Shown here: one piece after another, positions 16,658 to 24,846 of the stretch | Layout of the letters: each line of letters begins with the position of its first letter | How positions within the stretch are numbered: the first letter of the stretch is position 1 | Source: Hydrogenophaga intermedia | GTDB lineage: Bacteria; Pseudomonadota; Gammaproteobacteria; Burkholderiales; Burkholderiaceae_C | DNA: 64,000 bases | Assembly: GCF_000723405.1 (NCBI RefSeq) | Contig: NZ_CCAE010000001.1 | Coordinates: 1-64,000 of the forward strand | Direction of reading: 5' to 3' | Position numbers and translations under genes: made by a program | The notes under the pieces: model-generated | What the model saw: only the letters and a program-made list of their open reading frames with translations | Databases searched by the model: none | Told to the model about the DNA's origin: nothing

Positions 16658-16969
16658 ATGGCCAACATCGGCACATTCACCGCACAGAACGACGGCTTCA
16701 CCGGCACGGTCCGCACCCTGACACTCAACGTCAAGGTCAAGTTCGTCCCCAACGACAAAGGCAGCGAGAACGCCCCCGATTTCCGCATCCAGGCGGCGGG
16801 CGGCTACGACATCGGCGCGGCATGGAAGAAAGTCAGCCAGGCCGAGCGGCCCTACCTGTCGGTGACACTGGATGATCCGTCGTTCCCGGCGACCATCTAC
16901 GCCCGCCTGATCGAAGAAGAAGACGGCTCGCACAACCTGATCTGGTCGCGCAGCAAGCCGGCGGCCTGA
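16658..16969 (+). CDS. DUF736-family protein
   Basis: A 103-residue protein of the DUF736 family (PF05284), recognised by the start MANIGTFTAQNDGFTGTVRT, the central NDKGSENAPDFRI and the end LIEEEDGSHNLIWSR. It is a small, all-beta-like backbone protein of Tn4371 elements and related plasmids with no known activity. The ATG is well supported by AAAGGAG 8 bases upstream. Part of its 3' region recurs at 20361-20432 on the far side of the GTPase cargo, showing that the cargo entered here. Confidence 0.9.
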   Translation: MANIGTFTAQNDGFTGTVRTLTLNVKVKFVPNDKGSENAPDFRIQAAGGYDIGAAWKKVSQAERPYLSVTLDDPSFPATIYARLIEEEDGSHNLIWSRSKPAA

Positions 16970-16979
16970 CGGCCGCCCC

Positions 16980-17007
16980 GGCGCCCCGCCCATCGTGGCG
17001 GGGCGCC
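16980..17007 (+). terminator. DUF736 3' hairpin, first copy
   Basis: GGCGCCCCGCC (16980-16990) / GGCGGGGCGCC (16997-17007) with a CATCGT loop. No T-run follows, so termination is likely but not certain. A shorter version of the hairpin recurs at 20413-20432. Confidence 0.6.
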
Positions 17008-17088
17008 TCACTCCGAGAGCACAAGCGCCAGTATTGCCCGTGTCGGCTAGCGTCCGGGAGTGGCGCATGGCTTCCTGAAACGTTACTA

Positions 17089-17117
17089 TTGACGTTTCAG
17101 AAACGTTTCTGTATCGT
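17089..17117 (+). promoter_or_regulatory. Promoter with palindromic operator for the XRE-GTPase gene
   Basis: A -35 TTGACG (17089-17094) and a -10 TATCGT (17112-17117) are 17 bases apart. Filling the spacer is the perfect 14-bp palindrome CAGAAACGTTTCTG (17098-17111). An extra half-site GAAACGT lies at 17077-17083, and ACGTTTC (17092-17098) forms a second, wider dyad with it. The protein encoded next starts with an HTH domain, so autorepression by binding here is the simple reading. Confidence 0.75.
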
Positions 17118-17140
17118 TTCCATAAATTCTGGAGGCAACG

Positions 17141-19279
17141 ATGAACAGAGACGCGGCGATTGGTAAGCGCATTGCTGCCCTGCGCGATGAAGCAGGGCTC
17201 AAGCAGAACGAACTGGCAAAGAAACTCACCTGGAGCGCCGCAGTGCTATCCCGCGTCGAGAACGGCGACCGACCGTTGGCGCCGGAGGAACTTCAGACCG
17301 TGCTCGATGGCATCGGCACGGCTGACGCGCTGAAGCTGCGGGAGATACTGGAGCGCCAGTGGCAGATGATCCCGGAGCCGACCCTCGGCGATCCGGATGC
17401 CGACCTGCTGTGGGAAGCGGAACAGACGGCGCAACAGGTGCATGCGCTTGCCGAGCGCCCCGATGTGAAACAGTTCTACGAGCGCCGTCTGGTTCGCTAT
17501 CAGGAAGAATTGCTCGCCAAAGCGGCGAGCGTGGCGGACAAGCGCTACCAGGCGGCCTTCATAGGAACCATTGCGGTGGGCAAGTCCACTGCGATTTGCC
17601 GCGCGGAAGGTCTTGAAATTCCGGGCAGCAAGGGAATGCCAAAAGCTGTCCTGGAAACCGGCGCTGGCGGCATAACTATCTGTGAAGTGCATGTACGGCG
17701 CGGTCCTGGATATGGGCTTATCGTGGAGCCGTGCACCGAAGATGAAGTACGGCGGCACGTTGCTGATTTCGCGAACTTTCTTGTGAATCCTCCACAAGCG
17801 TCGCGTTCAGTGAATGATGACGGCGAAGGCGGCGCGTCGCCGGGAATCTCCCGTGAGGTCGAGCGTGCCTTGCGGAATATGACCGGGCTTCGACGTCGCC
17901 GCAGCGAAAAACGCTCGGACGGCTCCGTCATTCCTGCGGTCGATGAAGCCCGTGAGCTGGCTGCGCGGTTCACCGATGCCAAGTCGCTGTCTGTGGAAAT
18001 CCTGTCTCGCATGGAGTTGCACAAGCGCGATCGGCGCGACATCTGGCACGACGACACCCTGGGCAAGCCGCCGCTCGATTGGTTGCAGGAAATCTTCGAG
18101 CGCGTCAACAACGGCCGCAGCGAGGAATTCACTTTGCCGCGCCGGATCGAGTTGGTCGTGCCTGTCGCGATCCTGGGCGATGAATCGGTTTCGGTCACAC
18201 TGATCGACACGCAAGGCATCGACGACATCGCTGAACGCGGCGATCTTGAAGTTCATTTTGATGACACGCATACCGTGGTCGTGTTATGCACCGTGTTCAA
18301 TGAAGCGCCAGCTACTGCCGTGCGGCAATTGCTGACCCGCGCTCGGGAAGGAGGGGTTCGGACACTGGATAGTCACGCAGCCATCCTTGCGCTGCCGCGC
18401 CCCAGTGAAGCACTCGCTGTTAAGGACAATGGTTTCCCCGTGCAGTCGGCCGAAGAAGGCTATGAAGTCAAGGGCGAAGAAGTGCAGTTGAAGCTGCAAC
18501 CTATGGGGCTCGACCACTTGCCTGTCATGTTCTTCAATGCCGCGGAGGATGCGCCTGAGCAACTGCGGAACTTCATCCGTGCCCGCATCACCGCCGTGCA
18601 GGAGTGGCAGCGCAATGGGTTGCGCGAAATCATCGCCGGCGCCAAATCCATGCTTGAGAACTACGAAAAAGACCAGGCTCGGGGGGCGATGGCGGCCGCA
18701 GCGCGTCGTCTGACGATCTGGTTGGACAACAACGAAGCAATTCCGGCACAAACCAAGCGGCATGTCCACGACAGTCTGGTGGCGGCTGTGGGCACCGCAC
18801 ACCCGCGCACCGTCTATGCCGCCATCGTAAGAGACGGCGATTGGTGGAATCTTAACTATGCCCACCAACTCAGTCACGGTGCCCGGCGCATCGCTGCCGG
18901 TATTGCCGAACCGAAGTTGCAGAAGTTCAAGGAGATCGCCGAGAACCTGCTGCAAGACGACCAGTTCAGTGATGCCCACGACCTCATCCATCAAACAGTC
19001 AGAACGATGGAGGCCGGCTTCGATGCGCTTGTCCGAAAGGCCCAACTGGTTGGACAAAGCATTCATTCGGATGAAATGACCGCTGACGCCAACTTCTGGA
19101 AGACGTGCTACAGCGAATGGGGAAGAGGTTCGGGCTATCGTGATCGCATCAACAATCACAACCAAAGCTGGTTTGAAGAGAAGAACGAAGGAGGAGCCGA
19201 TGCTCGCGTGATGCAACTGGTCACGGACAGTTGGCATGAAGCGGTTGCGACCGTTCGCCATCTGCTAGCGCAAGACTGA
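17141..19279 (+). CDS. XRE HTH fused to a dynamin-like GTPase
   Basis: A 712-residue two-part protein I cannot match to a named system. Residues about 7-65 form an XRE helix-turn-helix (KQNELAKKLTWSAAVLSRVE). Residues about 137-420 look like a P-loop GTPase: GTIAVGKST (142-150, Walker A/G1), GAGGIT (174-179, switch I-like) and VTLIDTQGID (352-361, G3 DxxG). A long charged stretch (about 220-345) is inserted between them. The C-terminal half (about 480-712) is mostly helical, as in dynamin-like proteins. It is followed 16 bases later by its only partner gene and preceded by a promoter with a palindromic operator. Likely role: self-regulated NTPase sensor of a defence or conflict module (inference). 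Confidence 0.7.
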   Translation: MNRDAAIGKRIAALRDEAGLKQNELAKKLTWSAAVLSRVENGDRPLAPEELQTVLDGIGTADALKLREILERQWQMIPEPTLGDPDADLLWEAEQTAQQVHALAERPDVKQFYERRLVRYQEELLAKAASVADKRYQAAFIGTIAVGKSTAICRAEGLEIPGSKGMPKAVLETGAGGITICEVHVRRGPGYGLIVEPCTEDEVRRHVADFANFLVNPPQASRSVNDDGEGGASPGISREVERALRNMTGLRRRRSEKRSDGSVIPAVDEARELAARFTDAKSLSVEILSRMELHKRDRRDIWHDDTLGKPPLDWLQEIFERVNNGRSEEFTLPRRIELVVPVAILGDESVSVTLIDTQGIDDIAERGDLEVHFDDTHTVVVLCTVFNEAPATAVRQLLTRAREGGVRTLDSHAAILALPRPSEALAVKDNGFPVQSAEEGYEVKGEEVQLKLQPMGLDHLPVMFFNAAEDAPEQLRNFIRARITAVQEWQRNGLREIIAGAKSMLENYEKDQARGAMAAAARRLTIWLDNNEAIPAQTKRHVHDSLVAAVGTAHPRTVYAAIVRDGDWWNLNYAHQLSHGARRIAAGIAEPKLQKFKEIAENLLQDDQFSDAHDLIHQTVRTMEAGFDALVRKAQLVGQSIHSDEMTADANFWKTCYSEWGRGSGYRDRINNHNQSWFEEKNEGGADARVMQLVTDSWHEAVATVRHLLAQD

Positions 19280-19295
19280 GAAGGTCGCTGCCAAG

Positions 19296-20405
19296 ATGAA
19301 TAGCACTCCAGCGACCAGCATACGCGCTTCTGCAACGGCCAAGCTGATGGCGTTCTACCTCAGCCGCGACCGCATTCTCTCTTTGGTCAATACGGAGGGG
19401 CTGCCGCCCCACGTCCTCCATACGTTGCAAGGCAAGGACGTACCCATGACCTCAGCCATACTCGGCAGCGCTGTCGGCAGCTACGTGCTGGATGCGATTG
19501 CATCGGGTGGTATCAAGACCCTGCAACAGCTTGCGGTCGAGAACGCGATTCAGCCTGGCACTCCCTTCATCTACAACGGACATTTTTATGGCAAAGGCTT
19601 CGGCTACGCCAACAAGAAATCGGCGTTGACGTTGACCGAGAAACTCGACGAGCCAATGGAGGGAAAGAAGCTCGTCCTCGAATTCTCGAAGAACGGCCTT
19701 GTAAACGACACGGCCTACACCCGCATGGCGGGATCGACTCGGCTCTTCGCCTTCGCCTACATCGCCGACGTCACCGCAGATACCATCCGTGCGATTCCCT
19801 ATGCAATCGGGGATCTGGTCAGCGGTCAGTCGTCGATGCCGTTGCCTTTCGCCTCAACCTTGGAGTTGCAGCCCAACGACATTGAGCAGTTTGCAGGCAT
19901 GGATAGAACATGGATTCCTTCCAAGACCGAGTTTGCCCGTCTTGCTGATATTCCCGAGCACAAGATCAAGGAGTTGATCTGTCATCTGCTCAATGAGCAC
20001 GATGTTCCCAAGGATTGGGGCGGAGAAGAGAGCGATTTGTTCTCTGACCGGCTCTTGATCGACGGCGAACGCAAGACCGGCGCCTTTCTGCTCAAAGGGC
20101 CGGCCAAATTCCATCCGATGACGCCGCGCGACCTGGGTAAGAACGCCGACCAGATTTATCGCCTCTTCAATACTCCCGCGCAGGTCTATATCGTTCAGCA
20201 CTGCCACAACGTCGGCGCGGCCGTGCGCAAGACCGTGGAGGCTTACGCCCTACATCGCTCATTTACAGCCCCTTGCCGCTACGTGATTATGGACGGCGTG
20301 GCAACCGCGCAGTTGCTGCGAGCACATGGCCTTTGGGACACCGGAGTGCCTGCACAGCGCGGAAGAAAGTCAGCCAGGTCGGGTGGCAGTAGCAAGGCCG
20401 ATTGA
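19296..20405 (+). CDS. Unknown partner of the XRE-GTPase, possible nuclease
   Basis: A 369-residue soluble protein in the same transcript as the GTPase gene. Residues about 248-305 (SDRLLIDGERKTGAFLLKGP, then KFHPMT, DLGKNADQIYRLF and AQVYIVQHCHN) resemble the core of predicted REase-like proteins in which a D...(x)xK strand pair is followed by a DQI helix. That reading is tentative: D251 and K267 would be the key residues. The first 230 residues are unassigned. The last 14 codons (GRKSARSGGSSKAD) come from sequence matching the DUF736 gene in another frame, so the C-terminus is a junction product and may not be part of the original protein. Confidence 0.6.
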   Translation: MNSTPATSIRASATAKLMAFYLSRDRILSLVNTEGLPPHVLHTLQGKDVPMTSAILGSAVGSYVLDAIASGGIKTLQQLAVENAIQPGTPFIYNGHFYGKGFGYANKKSALTLTEKLDEPMEGKKLVLEFSKNGLVNDTAYTRMAGSTRLFAFAYIADVTADTIRAIPYAIGDLVSGQSSMPLPFASTLELQPNDIEQFAGMDRTWIPSKTEFARLADIPEHKIKELICHLLNEHDVPKDWGGEESDLFSDRLLIDGERKTGAFLLKGPAKFHPMTPRDLGKNADQIYRLFNTPAQVYIVQHCHNVGAAVRKTVEAYALHRSFTAPCRYVIMDGVATAQLLRAHGLWDTGVPAQRGRKSARSGGSSKAD

Positions 20406-20432
20406 GCATCGCCCCCGCCCACCGTGGCGGGG
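20361..20432 (+). repeat. DUF736 3' remnant at cargo junction
   Basis: GGAAGAAAGTCAGCCAGG (20361-20378) is identical to 16824-16841 inside the DUF736 gene. It is followed by a shortened match to the DUF736 end (AGCAAG..C) and by the hairpin CCCCGCC (20413-20419) / GGCGGGG (20426-20432), a variant of the one at 16980-17007. About 110 bases of the gene are missing. The cargo is therefore flanked by a full and a deleted copy of the DUF736 3' end. Confidence 0.7.
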
Positions 20433-20443
20433 CGCTTCTCGCA

Positions 20444-20734
20444 CTACGACTCCGACGCCGCCAGGCGGCGTTCCGTCTCCGCCATCAGCTCGGCCGAACT
20501 GCACCCGAGCGCTCGCGCGATCTTGAGGATGAGCGCAAGCGTCGGCATATGCTCACCACGCTCCACCTTGCCCATGTGCGAGCGCTCGACGCCGGCCAGA
20601 TGCGCCAGCGCCTCCTGCGCCACGCCATGCTCCGTGCGCAGCGCACGCACCGCCTCGCCGAAAGCCCGTGCCGGCTCGGCCTCGAAGGTGGTGGCGCCGG
20701 TTGGCCGGCCGCGCTGGATTGGACGCTTCTGCAT
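20444..20734 (-). CDS. XRE-family transcriptional regulator
   Basis: A 96-residue repressor-type protein with a complete helix-turn-helix (VAQEALAHLAGVERSHMGKV, about residues 38-57, then GEHMPTLALILKIARALG). The start at 20734 (MQKRPIQRGRPTG) is preferred; a longer reading adds only a few unconvincing residues. It faces the cargo genes and is divergent from the DUF2958 gene, whose long leader it probably helps control. Such an XRE gene next to DUF736 is part of the conserved Tn4371 backbone, and it may regulate transfer or excision. Confidence 0.85.
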   Translation of the reverse strand: MQKRPIQRGRPTGATTFEAEPARAFGEAVRALRTEHGVAQEALAHLAGVERSHMGKVERGEHMPTLALILKIARALGCSSAELMAETERRLAASES

Positions 20735-21203
20735 GCATAGAAGCGTCGATTCACGGCACAATTAAAACCACGTTAAAGATAACTCTTTCCTCGCTTTTGC
20801 CCTACGATTCGAGCACTTGCTGCTGGCCCGCTCGGCCGGCTTTGGGTGGATGCGCAAAGGCGGATTGCCGCCTTCGTGCTTCCGTGGATTCGGTGATTGC
20901 CGCGAGTACGGTTCCGTGAGCTTCTGCAAATCCGCTTCGCCTGCTCCGAGGCTTTTCGTACTTCCGCAAATCCGGCTTTGCGGATTGGCGTGCAAGCACA
21001 TGCGTGCTTCGTCGGCTTCGTGCGGATCAGTACCGCTTCCCCGGTTCTCCCCACAGCGAACAAGCACGCGAGCCTGGCGCACGCCGCTTGCCGTCAACCC
21101 CGGCCCGCACCGAACCGTGTTGGGGTATGACGGCCGCGCTGGCCGCGTGCGCCCTGTGTCGCCTCGCTCCGCCGTGGAGCGAACCCTTCAAGAGGAAGCG
21201 ACC
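20735..21203. other. Structured intergenic leader before the DUF2958 gene
   Basis: About 470 bases between the divergent XRE and DUF2958 genes, with no supportable gene. It contains a perfect hairpin AAGGCGG-ATTG-CCGCCTT (20857-20874) and a second stem AATCCG/CGGATT further on, within a run of related CAAATCCG words. It probably holds both promoters and a structured 5' untranslated region. Confidence 0.5.
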
Positions 21204-21551
21204 ATGAAGACACTCATTACCGACGAACAACGCGCGCAACTGCTCGCCAACGGCCGCGCACGCGCCGAAGGCGCGGGCATCGACCCGCTGCCGGTGGTCA
21301 AGCTGTTCACCCCGGACGCGCACGCGACCTGGCTGCTGACCGAACTCGATCCCGAGGATGGCGACACCGCCTTCGGCCTGTGCGACCTGGGCCTGGGTAT
21401 GCCGGAGGAAGGCACCGTGCGGCTGTCCGAGCTGGCGTCGATCGTTGGGCCGCTGAAGCTGCCCGTCGAACGCGATCTGTACTTCGTCGCCACGCGCACG
21501 CTATCGGAGTACACGCGGCTGGCACAGCGCAACGGGTCGATCATCGACTGA
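21204..21551 (+). CDS. DUF2958-family protein
   Basis: A 115-residue protein of the DUF2958 family (PF11171), recognised by PVVKLFTPDAHATWLLTELD, GDTAFGLCDLGLGMPEEGTV and the ELASIVGPLKLPVERDLYF end. It is an invariant small gene of Tn4371 elements and many plasmids; function unknown. AGAGGAAG precedes the ATG at 21204. A hairpin at 21582-21612 (CACAGTGC / GCACTGTG) may end the transcript. Confidence 0.9.
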   Translation: MKTLITDEQRAQLLANGRARAEGAGIDPLPVVKLFTPDAHATWLLTELDPEDGDTAFGLCDLGLGMPEEGTVRLSELASIVGPLKLPVERDLYFVATRTLSEYTRLAQRNGSIID

Positions 21552-21907
21552 CCGGCCCCGCTGGCCCGCGATCGTGGGTCAGCACAGTGCCGCCAAGCGC
21601 GGCGCACTGTGTCTATTTCGGTCTGAGTTCAGACCGCCCACGCATCAATCGGCACTCATGCACCGGCGAAGTGCGTGCATGACCAAAACAGTCCTGATTC
21701 CCGACGCGGCTTGCGGCACCGTGTCCATTGCTGCGCACCATCATCGTTCGCGCAGCCGTCGCATTCGGACGACCTGTGCAATGCCCTGGAGCCAATCGGT
21801 CTTGACACCGCCAGTTTAGCGAGTACCCGTGACGATACGCCGATGAAGCCGTAGCTCCCCCTGACGCCCGTGGCGACGAGCCCTGCTGTCCGACAGGAGG
21901 CTGCGTC
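21552..21907. other. Intergenic stretch between DUF2958 and DUF2285 genes
   Basis: About 355 bases. The first part has a terminator-like hairpin, CACAGTGC (21583-21590) / GCACTGTG (21604-21611) with a CGC/GCG extension, but no T-run. The rest shows no gene or clear signal apart from the Shine-Dalgarno AGGAGG just before 21908. Confidence 0.5.
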
Positions 21908-22690
21908 ATGGCAGAGTCCGATCACTGGCACCCCGGTGCCGCTTACCTTTACGTCCTGCACCTGGACGGCCCCGCGTTGGCGTGGGAATACCTGCGCCGC
22001 CACCCCGACTACCGGCGCGACTGGCTGCGCCGTCGCCGTCATCCCGGAGCGGCGCAGCACTGGGGCCTGCGCCTGCTGGAAGACCCGGCCCTGGATGCGC
22101 GCGACGCGCACCCGGCCTGGTTCCCCGATCACGACAGCGTGGTGCAGCTCTATCCCGATGCGGACCCGCCGCCCGATGCCGCACGCTTTGCGTTCTGGCA
22201 TCTGCCGGGCCGCAAGCAACTGATCCACGACGGGCGGCGGCTGGTGCTCGCCACCCGCTGGGCCGGCTGCTGTCTGCGCCTGGCCTTCGCGTCCGATCTG
22301 GCGGATGGCATGGCCTACGCCTATGCCATGCGTGCATCGCCTGATCCCTGTTCCCGTTGCCGCGCACTGGTGGGAGAACTGGACAAACTGGTGGCGGTCG
22401 CGCCGACGGCACTGGCCGGGGCACGCCCTTCGACGACCGCGCTGTTGGAACTGCGCACCTTGCAGGCGCTCGACGGCACGCTGGCCGGTGCATCCCTGCG
22501 CGCCGTGGCTGACGTGCTGTTCGGCACTGCGGCGGTCGCCAAGGACTGGCACGCCGACGGCGCGCTGCGTGCCCGCGTGCGCCGCCTGGTGCGGCGGGGC
22601 CAGACCTTGATGCGCGGCGGCTACCGCCGTCTCGCGCAGCTTCATCCACACACGCAGGGACGTTTCGCATCCTTCGCAAAACGTCCCTGA
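21908..22690 (+). CDS. DUF2285 domain protein (putative regulator)
   Basis: A 260-residue backbone protein. The N-terminal part (AAYLYVLHLDGPALAWEYLRR) is the short conserved module that usually precedes DUF2285, and the C-terminal part (LLELRTLQALDGTLAGASLRAVADVLFG, split helices, ending in a basic region) is DUF2285 (PF10074). The C-terminal region resembles a helix-turn-helix, so DNA binding is likely. It is found just before the excisionase-like gene and repA in this element family. AGGAGG precedes the ATG. Confidence 0.9.
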   Translation: MAESDHWHPGAAYLYVLHLDGPALAWEYLRRHPDYRRDWLRRRRHPGAAQHWGLRLLEDPALDARDAHPAWFPDHDSVVQLYPDADPPPDAARFAFWHLPGRKQLIHDGRRLVLATRWAGCCLRLAFASDLADGMAYAYAMRASPDPCSRCRALVGELDKLVAVAPTALAGARPSTTALLELRTLQALDGTLAGASLRAVADVLFGTAAVAKDWHADGALRARVRRLVRRGQTLMRGGYRRLAQLHPHTQGRFASFAKRP

Positions 22691-22773
22691 GCACAGCGCC
22701 TTTCTTTTCTGAGACTGCCTCCATCCGGCCGCGCTGTCGCGGTCGGCGATTCAGACCGATGGAGGTTCACGCC

Positions 22774-23064
22774 ATGAGACCCGCACCGCTGCGGCCGCAA
22801 GCCGCTCCCGCTGTCACGCAACAACCCGCCCAGCCTTCGCGCTACCTGACCAACGACGAAGCCGCCGACTACCTGCGCTTGTCGCCGCGCACGCTGGAGA
22901 AGCAGCGCGTCATCGGCGGCGGCCCGCGCTTTCGCAAGTTCGGCCGCCGCGTGATGTATTCGGTGGCCGACCTCGATGCCTGGGCCGACGCGCGCAGCTT
23001 CGAGGCCACGTCCGACCCCGAGTACGCCGAGCGCCACGCCGGTGACTACCGCGATGGCCGCTGA
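22774..23064 (+). CDS. HTH_17 protein, candidate excisionase
   Basis: A 96-residue protein with a MerR/AlpA-type winged helix-turn-helix (YLTNDEAADYLRLSPRTLEK, about residues 24-43, then FRKFGRRVMYSVADLDAWA). GGAGG at 22761-22765 favours the ATG at 22774 over 22759. Proteins of this type act as recombination directionality factors or as transcription regulators; in Tn4371 elements this gene precedes repA. Excisionase is an inference from family and from the absence of any other Xis candidate. Confidence 0.8.
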   Translation: MRPAPLRPQAAPAVTQQPAQPSRYLTNDEAADYLRLSPRTLEKQRVIGGGPRFRKFGRRVMYSVADLDAWADARSFEATSDPEYAERHAGDYRDGR

Positions 23065-23078
23065 CGACCGGCGCGCGG

Positions 23079-23918
23079 ATGGTTCTCGTCGTGTCCAGCT
23101 CGGAGAAAGAGCGCGAACAGCTCGACCTGTTCCGCGCGCTGCCGGGCGACATGGCGCCGCGCGACGCACAAGACATGATGGCCTATCCGTTCTTCTCGCT
23201 GGCCAAGTCGCGGCGCACGGCGCCGATCGACTTCCGCTCCGGCGGCGTCACCGTGCGCGTGGAAGGCACACAGGAGCACGGCATCGCCACCATCTGGGAT
23301 GCCGACATCCTCATCTGGGCCGCCAGCCAGATCGTCGAAGCGCGCGACTCAGGTCTGCGCCCGTCGCGCAGGATGCAGGCCACGCCCTACGAGATCCTGC
23401 GCTTCATCGGGCGCGGCACGTCGCTGCGCGACTACCAGCGCCTCAAGGCTGCACTGGATCGCCTGCAATCAACCACGATTGCCACGTCGATCCGCGAGAC
23501 CACGGGGCGGCGCCTGCATCGCTTCTCGTGGATCAACGAATGGAAGGAGCGCACGGACGCCAGGGGCGCGCCGCTCGGCCTCGAACTCATCCTGCCGGAC
23601 TGGTTCTTTGCTGGCGTGCTGGACGAAGCCTTGGTGCTCACCATCGACCCGGCCTACTTCAAGCTCACCGGCGGCATCGAGCGCTGGCTGTACCGCCTGG
23701 TGCGCAAGCACGGCGGCAAGCAGCGCGACGGCTGGCAGTTCGACTTCCCCTACCTGTATCGCAAGTCGGGCAGCCTGGCGCAGCCTCGCGACTTCGCCCG
23801 CGACCTGCGCACGTTGGCTGCTCGGCAATCGCTGCCTGGCTATGTGCTGTCCGTCGAGCGCTGGCCCGGCACGCCGGAGATTCTGGCCTTCCGCCCCGTG
23901 CCGTCCACGGCACGTTGA
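23079..23918 (+). CDS. repA: RepA-type replication initiator
   Basis: A 279-residue plasmid-type initiator of the RPA/RepA family (PF10134). Diagnostic stretches are MAYPFFSLAKSRRTAPIDF, ATIWDADILIWAASQIVEAR, TPYEILRFIGRGT, RFSWINEWKE and FKLTGGIERWLYRLVRKHGG. It should bind the iterons just downstream (23958-24020) and allow replication of the excised circle, which would help the element persist during transfer. It is followed by the origin-like region and then parA, so the three form a small plasmid-like maintenance unit inside the element. Confidence 0.9.
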   Translation: MVLVVSSSEKEREQLDLFRALPGDMAPRDAQDMMAYPFFSLAKSRRTAPIDFRSGGVTVRVEGTQEHGIATIWDADILIWAASQIVEARDSGLRPSRRMQATPYEILRFIGRGTSLRDYQRLKAALDRLQSTTIATSIRETTGRRLHRFSWINEWKERTDARGAPLGLELILPDWFFAGVLDEALVLTIDPAYFKLTGGIERWLYRLVRKHGGKQRDGWQFDFPYLYRKSGSLAQPRDFARDLRTLAARQSLPGYVLSVERWPGTPEILAFRPVPSTAR

Positions 23919-23957
23919 TAACTGCGGGGATGAAAACGGGACAAGCTGTGAATGGGC

Positions 23958-24020
23958 TCGTGCTATCGGGCGCGCCGGGACTCGTGCTATCAGGCGCACC
24001 CCTATCGTGCTATCAGGCGC
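23958..24020 (+). repeat. Three iterons in a putative origin of replication
   Basis: TCGTGCTATC(G/A)GGCGC occurs at 23958-23973, 23982-23997 and 24005-24020, a period of 23-24 bases, about two helical turns. An AT-rich stretch follows (24065-24115) that contains TAACTTTA twice, 12 bases apart (24067-24074, 24079-24086). Iterons plus an AT-rich region between repA and parA are what a theta-type oriV looks like. They could instead be partition or parA operator sites. Confidence 0.7.
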
Positions 24021-24207
24021 GCGAATCGCGCCTAACTTCAGCGGCCACAAGGATTTTTCCGGCCCTTAACTTTATATCTAACTTTAGAAGCTATCTAACG
24101 AGTAACAAGACCTTGCTATTGGGCCGGTGGATAACCGCTGAAGGTCAACAGCAAAGGCGTTTTTCAGGCCGTTCATCGAGCCGCTTTCCGCAACGGAGGG
24201 CTGCGCC

Positions 24208-24846
24208 ATGATCGTCGCCTTGCTCAACCAGAAAGGCGGTGTCGGCAAGACCACGCTCGCCACCCACATCGCGGGTGAACTCGCGCTGCGCGGTCAACAG
24301 GTCATCCTGCTGGACGCCGACCCGCAGGGTTCATCACTGGACTGGACGCAGCGACGCAGCCAGCAGGGGCTACCACGGCTGTTCAGCGCCGTGGGCCTCG
24401 CACGCGAAACGCTGCACCAGGAAGCGCCGGAGCTGGCACGCCGCTGCGATCACATTGTCATCGACGGCCCGCCACGCATCGCCGCACTCGCGCGCTCCGC
24501 GCTGCTGGCGGCCGACCGCGTGCTGGTGCCGGTGCAACCGAGTCCCTACGACCTGTGGGCCAGCGCCGAGATGGTGGCATTGATCCGCGAGGCGCAACTG
24601 TTCAGGCCAGCGCTTCGCGCGGCCTTCGTCATCAACCGGCGTGTGGTGCGCACCGTCATCGGACGCGAAGCGCGTGGCGCACTCGCCGAGCAGCCGCTGC
24701 CCGCACTGCACGCGGAAATCCGCCAGCGCATCGTCTTCGCCGACAGCGTGGCCGCTGGGCGGCTTGCACGAGAAACCGCGCCAGACAGCGCTGCTGCACG
24801 CGAGATCACGGCGCTGACCGACGAGCTGCTGAGGTGGTCGCCATGA
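24208..24846 (+). CDS. parA: ParA-type partition ATPase
   Basis: A 212-residue ParA/MinD-family ATPase with the deviant Walker A KGGVGKTT at residues 9-16, LLDADPQGSSLDW (switch region) and HIVIDGPPRI (Walker B-like). It is the short ParA type without an N-terminal HTH, so its promoter must be regulated by another protein. It likely positions or segregates the excised or replicating circle with the small protein encoded next, whose start overlaps its stop (ATGA). Confidence 0.93.
   Translation: MIVALLNQKGGVGKTTLATHIAGELALRGQQVILLDADPQGSSLDWTQRRSQQGLPRLFSAVGLARETLHQEAPELARRCDHIVIDGPPRIAALARSALLAADRVLVPVQPSPYDLWASAEMVALIREAQLFRPALRAAFVINRRVVRTVIGREARGALAEQPLPALHAEIRQRIVFADSVAAGRLARETAPDSAAAREITALTDELLRWSP

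Noticed and set aside
23958-24020. Short CRISPR-like array
   Set aside because: Three 16-base units with 7-8 base gaps are iterons; no cas genes are present.
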